A DNA stretch of 34,485 nucleotides from Gemmatimonadota bacterium (GCA_007126035.1 SLCC01000075.1:1-34485); one strand, 5' to 3'; numbered from the stretch's first letter, positions 1 to 8,220 are shown. Program-made: numbers and translations. Notes: generated by a model not told the origin, from the letters alone.

Positions 1-533
1 CGACACTCGCCACCGCGCGGCATCCCCCCGAAGCCCGGCAAGCGGCGGCCGGGTGGCGGAGGGGCGGTCGGAGTTCGGAGCTCGGAGCTCGGAGTTCGAA
101 TCGAGCGCCCGACACTCGCCACCGCGCGGCATCCCCCCGAAGCCCGGCAAGCGGAGGCCGGGTGGCGGAGGGGCGGTCGGAGCTCGGAGTTCGGAGCTCG
201 GAGTTCGAATCGAGCGCCCGACAACCCGCTCCGCGCCCGACAACCCGCCGAAGCCCGCGAACCGGCGGCCGGGTGGTGCTGGGCGGTCGGAGTTCGGAGT
301 TCGGAGTTCGGAGCTCGGAGTTCGAATCGAGCGCCCGACAACCCGCTCCGCGCCCGACAACCCGCCGAAGCCCGCGAACCGGCGGCCGGGTGGTGCTGGG
401 CGGTCGGAGCTCGGAGTTCGGAGCTCGGAGCTCGAGTCGAGCGCCCGCCACCCACCGCCGCCCCGCCATCCCGCCGAAGCCCGGAACTCGGAGGCCGCCT
501 GGTGGCAGGGCGGTCGGAGCTCGCGACTCGAGG
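1..533. repeat. Degenerate tandem repeat array, ~5 units of 109-117 bp
   Basis: Units begin at about 1, 110, 219, 336 and 446 and measure 109, 109, 117, 110 and ~88 bp; the array runs off the left edge. Each unit has a C-rich part (roughly cgaca...cccgccgaagcccg...gcggccgggtgg) and a part built from a nested heptamer, cggagYt, present in 4-5 copies, ending in ttcgaatcgagcgcc. The 117-bp third unit is longer because it has one more heptamer. Reading frames through it give low-complexity Arg/Ser/Pro protein, so I treat the array as non-coding. No direct repeat/unique spacer pattern of a CRISPR is present. Confidence 0.85.
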
Positions 534-592
534 CCCGATACCTGCGGATGCTGCATGTGGAGGCGGCCCTTCGTAGAGAGGAGAGAGTCCAT

Positions 593-952
593 ATGCGTAC
601 CCGGCGTGTAGCACTGACCTTGATCGTGCCATCGCTTGCGGTCGTCCTGGCATGCGGCCTCCGGGAAGCGGACCTGGACGAGGAATGGGACCCTGAAGAA
701 GATACTGTGGTCATCCACGTCCGGAACCAGAACACCAGGCAGGCCATCGTCCATTTCCAGCAGGATGGCGGGATCATGCGCCGGCTGGGAGAGGTGACGT
801 CCCTGAGTGAACGGTTCTTCGAGGAGGACCTCTGGTTGGGGATGTCGGTCCGGTTCCAGATACGGCTCCTGGCGGGCCCGACGCACCTGACCCCCGAGAT
901 CATGGTCTCTCCGGGCGACACCATAGAGGTCACGATACCAGCCCACCTGTAG
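593..952 (+). CDS. Small putative lipoprotein, function unknown
   Basis: This 119-residue protein starts MRTRRVALTLIVPSL and has a lipoprotein signal with the lipobox LAVVLAC, so Cys20 is the likely lipidated residue. After the signal comes an acidic linker (about residues 24-36) and a compact ~80-residue domain with alternating hydrophobic positions that looks beta-rich. The frame is open far upstream through the repeat array, but the ATG at 593 has a purine-rich ribosome-binding site (gagaggagag, 576-588) and is the first point where the protein looks natural. A terminator-like hairpin follows the stop. I do not recognise the family; it could be a small periplasmic or envelope protein. Confidence 0.7.
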   Translation: MRTRRVALTLIVPSLAVVLACGLREADLDEEWDPEEDTVVIHVRNQNTRQAIVHFQQDGGIMRRLGEVTSLSERFFEEDLWLGMSVRFQIRLLAGPTHLTPEIMVSPGDTIEVTIPAHL

Positions 953-955
953 CGC

Positions 956-988
956 GACAGCGAGGCGCGCTGTCTGAGTTTCTTCTCT
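956..988 (+). terminator. Intrinsic terminator after small lipoprotein gene
   Basis: A perfect 7-bp stem GACAGCG/CGCTGTC (956-962 and 968-974) with a 5-nt loop lies four bases after the stop codon and is followed by a T-rich stretch at 979-988. It would separate the lipoprotein gene from the SusC-like gene downstream. The T-tract is interrupted by C, so strength is uncertain. Confidence 0.55.
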
Positions 989-1166
989 CCACCGGCCGCT
1001 CTTGCGGGGCCCCGGTCCGGGTCCTATCCTGTAGAACAAGCGGTAAGCCAGATTCCATTTATCCACTCCGTCCGCCTGTGGAGCGCCAGGTATGGCGTGG
1101 GCACAAGAGTCAGAGCGCGTGGCGACGCAGCCGCAGCTCAGCCGTCGCGCGAGCGATTACCAACCA

Positions 1167-1195
1167 TTGAACGTGGTCGGTGGCCGGCGTTTAGA
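1167..1195 (+). promoter_or_regulatory. Weak candidate promoter for the SusC/SusD operon
   Basis: TTGAAC (1167-1172) and TTTAGA (1190-1195) are 17 bp apart. Both match the sigma70 hexamers only partly. The placement would start transcription near 1202, just upstream of the terminator-like hairpin at 1234. Other promoters are equally possible. Confidence 0.2.
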
Positions 1196-1233
1196 GCGCC
1201 AGCTTCCCTTGTAACAATAGAGATTCCAGGTTT

Positions 1234-1262
1234 CCCTGCTCGCGTATGCGGCAGGGTTTTTT
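1234..1262 (+). terminator. Terminator-like hairpin in the SusC leader (possible attenuator)
   Basis: CCCTGC (1234-1239) pairs perfectly with GCAGGG (1251-1256), and an inner CGC/GCG pairing is possible. Six uninterrupted T residues (1257-1262) follow directly, the classical form of an intrinsic terminator. It lies 50 bases upstream of the SusC start codon and 280 bases beyond the preceding gene, which already has its own hairpin. It is therefore better placed to control entry into the SusC/SusD operon than to end the upstream gene. Confidence 0.6.
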
Positions 1263-1290
1263 ACGTGGCGCCGTGCGTCACGAATCGTTC

Positions 1291-1306
1291 ACCTCCGTGT
1301 GGAGGT
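1291..1306 (+). promoter_or_regulatory. Hairpin sequestering the SusC ribosome-binding site
   Basis: ACCTCC (1291-1296) is perfectly complementary to GGAGGT (1301-1306) across a 4-nt loop. GGAGG is the Shine-Dalgarno sequence of the SusC-like gene, 7 nt before its ATG at 1313. When folded, the ribosome-binding site would be fully paired. This suggests translational control or a temperature-sensitive structure; function is inferred. Confidence 0.5.
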
Positions 1307-1312
1307 CGCTTC

Positions 1313-4294
1313 ATGAGTCTCTCCATGTTCAACCACCAGCGCCCGGAGGGTGCGCGGCCGCGCTGGCCGCTTGCCCTGGCGGCAGCGTTGATCTTGCTGC
1401 CCATGGCGCTCGGGCCTGCCGAGGCGCAGGCTCAAACAGGAACCGTCACCGGCACGGTGACCAGCCAGGCCGGCGAGCCGTTGGTCGGCGCGCAGGTGAT
1501 GATCGTCGGCACCCAGCGAGGCACTCTGACGAATGCCCGTGGCGCCTTCATCTTCACCGGCGTCCCGGCTGGCGAGCGTCAGATCCGGGTAGTGTTGCTG
1601 GGCTATCGGGCGGAGACGCAGACGGTCCAGATCCCGGCTGATGGCACTGCCACCGTCGACTTCCGGCTGACGGTGGCGGCCATCGATCTGGATGCCGTGG
1701 TCGTCACCGGCCAGGCCACGGCCACGTCCCGGCGGGAGGTGGGCACGTCGATCGCCTCCATCGATGTGGGGGCACTGGAGGCGTCGCCCATCAAGAGTGT
1801 CTCCCAGCTCCTGCAGGCCCGGGCGCCGGGTGTCAACGTGATGCCCGGCGGCGGGAAGTCGGGTCAGGGCACACGGATCGTACTTCGGGGCGCCGCCAGC
1901 GTGAGCCAGGCCAATGAGCCGCTCATCTACGTGGACGGCGTCCGGATCGACAACTCCGCCCCCCTGGGTATCGGCACCACCACGGCGGGGACCACCTGGT
2001 CCGGGCTGGACGACATCAACCCCGCCGACATCGAGCGGGTGGAGATCGTCCGGGGGGCCTCTGCCGCCACGCTGTACGGCACTGAGGCGGCGGCGGGCGT
2101 GATCCAGATCTTTACACGTCGGGGCGCCGAGGGACGGGCGGTCTGGAACTATTCGGGCGAAGCCGGCGTGCTGCAAACGCCATTAGAGTGGTGGGACATC
2201 TCCGAGTACAGCCCCTGGTTCTATGACCACATGGTCCAGCGTGGCAACCTCCATTCGCACCAGCTCTCGGTGCGAGGCGGCGGCGACGCGTTCAACTACT
2301 ACGCCGCGGGCTCGTTCCGCGACGAGACCGGCGTGCTGCCGGAGAACACCGAGGAGTCGACGTCGCTGCGGGTGAACCTGGGCGTGGCGCCCCGGGACGA
2401 CATGTCCCTGCGCCTCAACACCAGCTTCACGAGCCGATCGGTGCGGGTGGCGCCGGACGCCAACAACACCCGGGGCTACACCATCAACGGCCTGGTGGGC
2501 GGGCCCGCCGGCCAGTTCGTGGAGACGCTGTCTCTGTTGAACATCCGTGGCATCCAGGACGGCACGCGGTTCCTGGCCGGCCTGACCATGGAGCACCAGA
2601 TCACAGACTTCCTGTCACACCGGGTGACGGTGGGCACGGACATCTGGAACCAGGACCAGCACCAGCTGTTCCCGTTCGGCGCCATCTCCAACTTGCCTCT
2701 CGGGTTCCGGAGCAACTACCGGCGCGAGAACAGGAACACGAACATCGACTACGGCGCCACTCTGCGAACGCACATCACGGGCGACCTCCGGAGCACCACA
2801 GCCGCCGGCTTCCAGGCGTTCCACCGGAGGACCGGCTCGAGCTCTGCCATCGGCGACGACTTCCCGTTCTACGGGATGGAGACGGTGAGCGCAGCGCTCA
2901 CCACGTCGGCAGGCGAGTGGCGTGGCGAGGAGAAGATGGCCGGGTTCTACGCCGAGCAGCAGTTCGCCTGGCGTGACTACCTGTTCTTCACGGCCGGCGC
3001 ACGGGCCGACGGGCACAGCGCTTTTGGCGCCGACGTGGACTTCCAGGTGTACCCGAAGGCCAGCGTGTCGTACGTCATGTCGGACCACCTGACGCTGCCC
3101 GAGCTCATGGGCACGCTGCGGCTCCGTGCCGCGTACGGGACGGCGGGCCAGCAGCCGACCAACTTCGCGGCGGTTCGGACCTGGTCAACGACGGCGGCAG
3201 TGGGCGCGCAGCCCGCGGTGATACCCACCAACCTGGGCAACCCGGACCTGCGGCCCGAGGTGACGCACGAGATGGAGGTGGGCCTCGAGGCCGGCATCCT
3301 CGACGATCGCTTCATCTTCGACATCACGCGCTACGAGCAGACCACGAAGGATGCTCTCTACGCGGTGCGTGAGCCGCCGTCGCTGGGCGTGCTGACCACG
3401 CAGCTCCGCAACGTGGGCGAGATCTTCAATGAGGGCTGGGAGATCAGCTCCCGCGGGACCATCTACGAGCGCCCCGGCTTCAGCTGGGAAGGCATGGTCA
3501 ACTACTCCACGAACAACAACGAGATCGTGAGCCTGGGCGGTGGTGCCCCGATCCAGCTCCAGTGGTTGCAGTGGATGCGTGAGGGCTATCCCGTGGGCGC
3601 CTTCTTCGGCGACCGTCCCGTCGAGCACAACGGCGAGGTCGGCTGGGCCAGAGATCTCCTGCGGGACGCTGATGGCGAGCTGATCGAGGGCTGGGACTAC
3701 ATCGGCCCGCCGCTCCCGACGCGGACCATGCAGTTGGGCAGCACCATGAACCTGGGCGACCGCACGACCGTGGGCATCCTGTTCGACCACCGCTCGGGCG
3801 CGCATGCCCAGAGCAGCACCCTGCGCTGGCTGATGTCGCCGAACCGGAACATCACCGAGTCGCACCTGCAGCGGCACGCCGACGTGGGCTTCCCGGGCGT
3901 GGGCTCGGTGGGGCCGGTGGCGAACATATGCCGCGAGTCCTTCGCCGCCATCGACGCCGGGAACGCCAGCGTCGACCAGCAGAGGTACGCGCTGGCGTGC
4001 GGCCGGAACTCACTGCTGACCCACGGCGACTTCGCCGTGCCCGTCGATTTCTGGAAGCTGCGTGAGGTGAGCCTCACCTACCGGCTGCCGGAGGCGTTCC
4101 CGGCACGGCTGGGCCTGCAATCGGCCACGCTGAACATTGCCGGTCGCAACCTGTGGCGGAGCACGGATTACCTCGGGCTCGAGCCGGAGAGCATGTACCG
4201 GAACGACCTGTCGGACTCGGCTCTCCGGAGCCAGATCTTCTTCGACACCCCGATCCCGCGGCAGATCACGCTGGGGATCCGGGCCCAGTTTTGA
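1313..4294 (+). CDS. SusC/RagA-family TonB-dependent outer-membrane receptor
   Basis: This 993-residue outer-membrane transporter probably imports an oligomer or large nutrient with energy from TonB. Residues 1-40 form a signal peptide ending AEAQA. A carboxypeptidase-regulatory-like beta-sandwich follows (about 43-120, with the typical GEPLVGAQVMI and GYRAETQTV segments). A TonB-box-like LDAVVVTG precedes the plug, which contains LIYVDGVRIDN and the family hallmark NPADIERVEIVRGASAATLYG. The rest is a 22-strand-type barrel ending in a terminal aromatic strand (ITLGIRAQF). There is no STN domain, so sigma/FecR signalling through this receptor is unlikely. The start at 1313 is chosen for its GGAGG ribosome-binding site and signal peptide; the frame is open upstream to 1097. 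The next gene is its SusD-like partner. The substrate cannot be read from sequence. Confidence 0.93.
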   Translation: MSLSMFNHQRPEGARPRWPLALAAALILLPMALGPAEAQAQTGTVTGTVTSQAGEPLVGAQVMIVGTQRGTLTNARGAFIFTGVPAGERQIRVVLLGYRAETQTVQIPADGTATVDFRLTVAAIDLDAVVVTGQATATSRREVGTSIASIDVGALEASPIKSVSQLLQARAPGVNVMPGGGKSGQGTRIVLRGAASVSQANEPLIYVDGVRIDNSAPLGIGTTTAGTTWSGLDDINPADIERVEIVRGASAATLYGTEAAAGVIQIFTRRGAEGRAVWNYSGEAGVLQTPLEWWDISEYSPWFYDHMVQRGNLHSHQLSVRGGGDAFNYYAAGSFRDETGVLPENTEESTSLRVNLGVAPRDDMSLRLNTSFTSRSVRVAPDANNTRGYTINGLVGGPAGQFVETLSLLNIRGIQDGTRFLAGLTMEHQITDFLSHRVTVGTDIWNQDQHQLFPFGAISNLPLGFRSNYRRENRNTNIDYGATLRTHITGDLRSTTAAGFQAFHRRTGSSSAIGDDFPFYGMETVSAALTTSAGEWRGEEKMAGFYAEQQFAWRDYLFFTAGARADGHSAFGADVDFQVYPKASVSYVMSDHLTLPELMGTLRLRAAYGTAGQQPTNFAAVRTWSTTAAVGAQPAVIPTNLGNPDLRPEVTHEMEVGLEAGILDDRFIFDITRYEQTTKDALYAVREPPSLGVLTTQLRNVGEIFNEGWEISSRGTIYERPGFSWEGMVNYSTNNNEIVSLGGGAPIQLQWLQWMREGYPVGAFFGDRPVEHNGEVGWARDLLRDADGELIEGWDYIGPPLPTRTMQLGSTMNLGDRTTVGILFDHRSGAHAQSSTLRWLMSPNRNITESHLQRHADVGFPGVGSVGPVANICRESFAAIDAGNASVDQQRYALACGRNSLLTHGDFAVPVDFWKLREVSLTYRLPEAFPARLGLQSATLNIAGRNLWRSTDYLGLEPESMYRNDLSDSALRSQIFFDTPIPRQITLGIRAQF

Positions 4295-4324
4295 ACCGGC
4301 TGATCCATGAGGGAGATATCTGAT

Positions 4325-5656
4325 ATGCGAAAGCAAGAATGGATTCGGGCCGGTACGGTCGGCCGCTTCAGGGCGGCCGCCATCGGCACCATAGCGGCAG
4401 GAGTACTGCTGGCGTCGTGTGACCTTGGCGTCACGAACCCGGCACTGATCGAGGAGGAGGACCTGTTCGTTCCCGGGGCCGTGGCGTCCATCGTCAACGG
4501 CGCGCGCTACACCTGGGGCATGGCCACCACCATCCAGGGTGCGGGCGGCGTCTACAGCGTGAGCGCCATCCTGACGGACGAGCTGACCCACGTGGGTAGC
4601 TGGGCGCCGCCCCGTGAGATCAGCGACGGCATCCCCGGCAACGAGTCGCCGGAGAACCAGAGCCACTGGGGCTTCAGCTCACGGGCCCGCTGGCAGGCGG
4701 AGCACGCCATCGAGAACGTCAAGCCGCTGGTGGACAACCCGGAGAGCAACCCGTGGGTGGCCGTGGCCAAGCTCTATGCCGGGTTCTCGAACCGCCTGCT
4801 GGGTGACATGTTCTGCGACGGCACCATCGACGGCGGCCCCCTGGTCGCGCACACCGCGTTCTACGAGCGCGGGCTGGACCACCTGGACCGGGCCATCGCC
4901 GTAGCCACCGCGTCGGGCGTGGACTCCCTGCGGCACGCCGCCTACGCCGGCCGTGCACAGATCCGGATTATGATGGGCGACTGGGCGGGCGCGGTGGAGG
5001 ACGCGCAGCGCGTGCCCACCGACTTCGCTTACGTCCAGACCCATTCCGACAACTCCAGCTCCGAACACAACGGCGTGTACAACTGGGCGGCGAGAGCGGA
5101 CGGGCAGTACTCCGTCTGGGCCACGCCCTTCGCCGATTGGGGGCTGGACGTGACGGGGACCCTCGCGACGGAGGCCGACCCCAGGGCCTCGTTCATCTGG
5201 CGTGATGAGATCGGCGGCGGCAGCCCCGACCGGCCATTCTGGTACATCGACAAGTACCAGTCCCGGAACGATGACATCGCCATCGTCAAGGGCACGGAGA
5301 TGCGGCTGATCGAGGCGGAGGCCAGGCTCCGGGCCGGTGACATTCCTGGCATGCTGGACAAGATCAACGAGGTCCGGGCGCACCACGGTCTGGATCCGGC
5401 CACGGCGGCGGGGACCGACGAGGCCTGGCAACTGCTCATGAAGGAGCGGGGGCTGGAGCTGTGGCTCGAGGGCCGGCGGCTGCCGGACCTGCGTCGCTGG
5501 GCCGCCAACGCCGACACGCGCCTGCACATCAACACCACGGCCTGGCGCTTCGGCGAGGAAGCGAGGCCGGTCTACGAGTCGGACCCGTTCTGCCTCCGTG
5601 TGAGCACGAACGAGATCTTCTCGAACCCGCACCTGTGGGAGACACCACCCACCTGA
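4325..5656 (+). CDS. SusD/RagB-family substrate-binding lipoprotein
   Basis: This 443-residue surface lipoprotein should form the lid of the SusC-like receptor encoded 30 bp upstream. The N-terminus ends in a lipobox LLASC, with Cys26 as the likely lipidated residue counting from MRKQEW. Helical TPR-like repeats form the core, and the C-terminal part has the family signature LMKERGLELWLEGRRLPDLRRW, matching the RELWLEG/DLRRW region of SusD proteins. A second in-frame ATG lies at 4307, but GGGAG at 4311-4315 is spaced correctly only for 4325. At 443 residues it is on the short side for the family. It is co-transcribed with the SusC gene and followed by a strong hairpin. Confidence 0.92.
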   Translation: MRKQEWIRAGTVGRFRAAAIGTIAAGVLLASCDLGVTNPALIEEEDLFVPGAVASIVNGARYTWGMATTIQGAGGVYSVSAILTDELTHVGSWAPPREISDGIPGNESPENQSHWGFSSRARWQAEHAIENVKPLVDNPESNPWVAVAKLYAGFSNRLLGDMFCDGTIDGGPLVAHTAFYERGLDHLDRAIAVATASGVDSLRHAAYAGRAQIRIMMGDWAGAVEDAQRVPTDFAYVQTHSDNSSSEHNGVYNWAARADGQYSVWATPFADWGLDVTGTLATEADPRASFIWRDEIGGGSPDRPFWYIDKYQSRNDDIAIVKGTEMRLIEAEARLRAGDIPGMLDKINEVRAHHGLDPATAAGTDEAWQLLMKERGLELWLEGRRLPDLRRWAANADTRLHINTTAWRFGEEARPVYESDPFCLRVSTNEIFSNPHLWETPPT

Positions 5657-5693
5657 TCCACGGCTCCGAGCCGTTGACTGACGCGGTGTCCGG

Positions 5694-5726
5694 AGGCCCC
5701 CCGACCGATCGGTCGGGGGGCCTTCC
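5694..5726 (+). terminator. Terminator with 30-bp perfect palindrome after SusC/SusD
   Basis: Positions 5694-5723 are a perfect palindrome: A, GGCCCCCCGACC, a central GATC, then the exact complement. It lies 38 bp after the SusD stop. The following bases are only TTCCCT, so the U-tract is weak, but the stem is extremely stable. It most likely ends the SusC/SusD transcript. Confidence 0.6.
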
Positions 5727-5799
5727 CTCGCCCCCCTCCCATCGGTCCGTCACGGATGACCATTGCCGAAACGGGATCGCCACGTTCCATTGAGCGCCC

Positions 5800-7131
5800 A
5801 TGATCGGAGCCGTTCTGGAGATCGCGATCATCCTCCTCCTGGTGATCGCCAACGGGCTGCTGGCCGGCGCGGAGATCGCGGTGGTCAGCTCGCGGAAGGC
5901 GCGGCTGAACAAGCGGGCGCGGGCCGGCGACGAGGCGTCGCGTCGAGCCCTGGAGCTGGCGCGCTCGCCGAACGTCTTCCTGTCAACGGTCCAGATCGGC
6001 ATCACCTCGGTGGCCGTGATCGCCGGTGCCTTCGGCGGCGCTCGGGTGGCGGCCACGTTGTCGCCGGTGCTGGCGGCGGTTGGTGTGCCGCCCCGGTTCA
6101 CCCACGAGCTCGCCATCATCCTGGTGGTCGTTGCCATCACCTACCTGACGCTGGTGATCGGTGAGCTGGTTCCCAAGCGGATCGCCCTCAACGACCCGGA
6201 ACGCATGGCGGCGCGTGCGGCGGGACCCATGCAACGGCTGTCGAGGATCGCCGCACCCCTGGTCCGGCTCCTGGGCCACTCAACGGACGCGGCCCTGCGG
6301 CTCATTCGTCTCGAGGAGCCGGACCACACGGAGATCACCGAAGAAGAGATCCAGGCCATGATTGCCCATGCCACGGAGGCGGGCGTGCTGGAGGCCACGG
6401 AGCAGCAGATCGTGGACCGGCTGTTCCGGCTGAGCGACCAGACGGTTGAACAGATCATGACGCCCCGGGAGGACCTGATCTGGCTGGACCGCACCGCCGA
6501 CCCGGAGAACTGGCGTCCGTACCTGAGCGGGATCCGCCACACCCGCTACGTGGTGGCGGATGGTGACCTGGATGACTTCGCGGGCTACGTGATGGTGCGG
6601 GAGCTGCTCCAGCGCCTGCTGGCCGAGGAGCCCCTGTCCCTGGACGAGCTGCTGCGGGAGCCGCACGTACTGCCTCCGTGGACGCCCGTGTTCCGTCTCC
6701 TGGAGCTGTTCCAGTGGTCCGGCGACCACATGGCCCTGGTAGTGAGCGATGACGGACGGCTCGAGGGCGTCGTGACGCTGAACGACGTGCTGGCAGGCAT
6801 CGTGGGAGACATGCCCCAGATCCACCACCGGGTCGCCCCTGGCGTGGCTGAACGAGAGGACGGCACCACGCTGGTGGATGGGCTGATTCCCTTCTCCGAG
6901 TTCGCCCGCATCTTCGGTCGCGGTGCTGACGAAGCCCATCACTACCCCACTCTCCATGCCTTCATGGTGGACCAGTTGCATGGCCCGCCGCGGCGCACTG
7001 CCGTGGTCCACTGGCGAGGGCTGCGCCTGGAGATCGTGGACATGGACGGCTCTCGTGTGGACCAGGTCCTGGTGAGCGATGAGGACTCGGAGGCAACACG
7101 GAGACGGCGTCGAGCGCGCAAGCGGCGCTGA
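5800..7131 (+). CDS. CNNM/CorC-HlyC family membrane protein (DUF21, CBS, transporter-associated domain)
   Basis: This 443-residue inner-membrane protein has the three-part order of CorC/YhdP/CNNM proteins. A DUF21 domain with about three to four hydrophobic helices (residues 1-~135) contains the conserved GAEIAVVSSRKARL and LTLVIGELVPKRIAL segments. A CBS pair follows (about 205-335, with TVEQIMTPREDLIWL and GDHMALVVSDDGRLEGVVTLNDVL). The C-terminal CorC_HlyC domain (about 350-430) has DGLIPFSEFARIF. Known relatives export or help efflux Mg2+/Co2+ or sodium; older names call them hemolysin-related. The very C-terminus is a run of Arg/Lys. It stands alone between two terminator-like hairpins. 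Only a weak ribosome-binding site is visible before the ATG. Confidence 0.9.
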   Translation: MIGAVLEIAIILLLVIANGLLAGAEIAVVSSRKARLNKRARAGDEASRRALELARSPNVFLSTVQIGITSVAVIAGAFGGARVAATLSPVLAAVGVPPRFTHELAIILVVVAITYLTLVIGELVPKRIALNDPERMAARAAGPMQRLSRIAAPLVRLLGHSTDAALRLIRLEEPDHTEITEEEIQAMIAHATEAGVLEATEQQIVDRLFRLSDQTVEQIMTPREDLIWLDRTADPENWRPYLSGIRHTRYVVADGDLDDFAGYVMVRELLQRLLAEEPLSLDELLREPHVLPPWTPVFRLLELFQWSGDHMALVVSDDGRLEGVVTLNDVLAGIVGDMPQIHHRVAPGVAEREDGTTLVDGLIPFSEFARIFGRGADEAHHYPTLHAFMVDQLHGPPRRTAVVHWRGLRLEIVDMDGSRVDQVLVSDEDSEATRRRRRARKRR

Positions 7132-7168
7132 CCGGGCCACGCCGCCGCCTGGTCGGCCGGCAGCACTT

Positions 7169-7199
7169 ACCCCCGGACGGGCATCCCCGTTCGGGGGTT
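7169..7199 (+). terminator. Intrinsic terminator after CNNM gene
   Basis: ACCCCCGGACGGG (7169-7181) pairs with CCCGTTCGGGGGT (7186-7198) with one G-T pair and a CATC tetraloop. It lies 37 bp after the stop codon. Only two T residues follow the stem, so it may be a stable 3' end rather than a strict rho-independent terminator. Confidence 0.55.
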
Positions 7200-7226
7200 C
7201 GCTCATGGTACATCCTCGTCGGCACC

Positions 7227-7250
7227 GGGTATCCCGGAGGGAGAATACCC
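7227..7250 (+). other. Inverted repeat in leader of small lipoprotein gene
   Basis: GGGTAT (7227-7232) and ATACCC (7245-7250) are perfect inverted arms around a 12-nt loop that contains a Shine-Dalgarno-like GGAGGGAG. It lies 29 bp upstream of the lipoprotein ATG. It could be an operator or an RNA hairpin; no function is shown. Confidence 0.3.
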
Positions 7251-7279
7251 ACGAGCCCGGCTGTGGAGGAAACAATATC

Positions 7280-7525
7280 ATGCGGAAAAGCGTTCGTTCT
7301 ATCGTGACGGCCACGCTTCTCAGTGCAACCCTGGGCTGCGGCGCGGCGGAAGAGGTGGGGGAAGACCCAGACATGGCGACTCCGGACGCAGAGCGGCCCG
7401 GTACGCCGGCCCGGCCCGCCGAACGTGTGATACCGGTGGAGATGGAAGGAATGGAGGAACAGTTGCGGGAATGGCGCTGGGAGGATCTTGCGGGACCATC
7501 GGACGCCCAGGGGTTAACCAACTGA
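7280..7525 (+). CDS. Small putative lipoprotein, function unknown
   Basis: The ATG at 7280 is preceded by GGAGGA (7265-7270). The 81-residue product begins MRKSVRSIVTATLLS and has a lipobox-like SATLGC, giving a predicted lipidated Cys20. The mature part is short, acidic and proline-rich, with no recognised domain; a Glu/Met/Trp-rich stretch (EMEGMEEQLREWRWEDL) could form a helix. The open frame begins 201 bases further upstream, but that part overlaps the CNNM gene and the terminator. It lies upstream of the ECF sigma gene and could be an independent envelope protein. Confidence 0.6.
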   Translation: MRKSVRSIVTATLLSATLGCGAAEEVGEDPDMATPDAERPGTPARPAERVIPVEMEGMEEQLREWRWEDLAGPSDAQGLTN

Positions 7526-7662
7526 CCGGGCCAGACGTCCTGATGTGATGACATCGAACTCACGTGCAGCCGGAGGAGCCGACCCAACGTCTGGCCATGC
7601 TCCGGTGTACAGGTATGTGGACCGGGAACCAGAGGGTCGTTGCGGATGGGGTGGTGTGGCGG

Positions 7663-8220
7663 ATGACTGCTGAGACGCCTGGTGATCGGGAGCTGGTGGT
7701 AGCGGTCCGTGACGGCGACGCCCGGGCTTTCGACCTCCTGGTCCGACGGCACTTACGCGCCGCGGTGCGCCTGGCTGCCCGGCTACTGGGCGATGATGAC
7801 GCCGCGGAGGACGTGGTTCAGGACAGCTTCCTGGCGGTGCTGGAGTCGCTGGACGGGTTCGACGAGAACCGGTCGTTTGCGCCCTGGTTCTACAGGATCG
7901 TGGCTAATCGCTGCTCGAACCTGAAGCGGTCCCGGGACCGTCGACCGACGGAGGCGTTGCCGTCGTCGCTGGAGTCGGACGAGCCGGGCCCGGAAGGAGA
8001 GGCGGAGCGACGGGCTCTCGGGAGCCGCCTGAAGGCGGCGCTGGACGGACTCCCGGAGCGGCAGCGGCAGATACTGATGCTGTACGACGTTGAGGGCTTC
8101 ACTGGCCCGGAGATCAGCGAGATGCTGGACATCTCGTCGGCTACGGTCCGCTGGCACCTTCACCAGGCGCGCGCCGCGATGCGCGCGACCCTCGAAGTCG
8201 AGGCACAGGAGGAGAGATGA
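7663..8220 (+). CDS. ECF-type RNA polymerase sigma factor
   Basis: This sigma-70 family, group IV protein has 185 residues counted from the ATG at 7663. Region 2 spans about residues 10-85: DGDARAFDLLVRRHLRAAVRLAARLL, then the polymerase-binding DDDAAEDVVQDSFLAVLESLDGF and the FAPWFYRIVANRC promoter-recognition helix. Region 4 spans about 125-180 with LPERQRQILMLYDVEGFTGPEISEMLDISSATVRWHLHQAR, a helix-turn-helix. A GTG at 7564 would give 33 more residues that look unlike a sigma factor, so I prefer 7663. Its stop overlaps the start of the next gene (ATGA), the usual coupling of an ECF sigma to its anti-sigma. It probably controls the downstream efflux operon and itself. Confidence 0.92.
   Translation: MTAETPGDRELVVAVRDGDARAFDLLVRRHLRAAVRLAARLLGDDDAAEDVVQDSFLAVLESLDGFDENRSFAPWFYRIVANRCSNLKRSRDRRPTEALPSSLESDEPGPEGEAERRALGSRLKAALDGLPERQRQILMLYDVEGFTGPEISEMLDISSATVRWHLHQARAAMRATLEVEAQEER

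Noticed and set aside
92-110. tRNA T-arm (GTTCGAATC) within the repeats
   Set aside because: The flanking bases do not form the 5-bp T-stem and no other tRNA arm is present.
1-533. CRISPR array
   Set aside because: Units are contiguous and degenerate with internal heptamers; there are no identical short repeats separated by unique spacers and no cas genes.
53-592. Long N-terminal extension of the lipoprotein frame through the repeat array (and a second overlapping frame 162-611)
   Set aside because: The translated part is a low-complexity repeat product; the lipoprotein signal and ribosome-binding site at 593 give a better start.
1289-2176. Long minus-strand frames opposite the SusC, RND and carB genes
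   Set aside because: They are shadows caused by high G/C in third codon positions; the products are Arg/His/Gly/Pro-rich without domains and lie wholly over well-supported genes.
7542-7555. GATGT/ACATC hairpin before the sigma gene
   Set aside because: The 5-bp stem is too short and isolated to support a function.
7556-7591. Autoregulatory ECF-type promoter (GAACT ... CGTC) before the sigma gene
   Set aside because: The spacing of about 27 bases between the boxes is far from the usual ~16-17.
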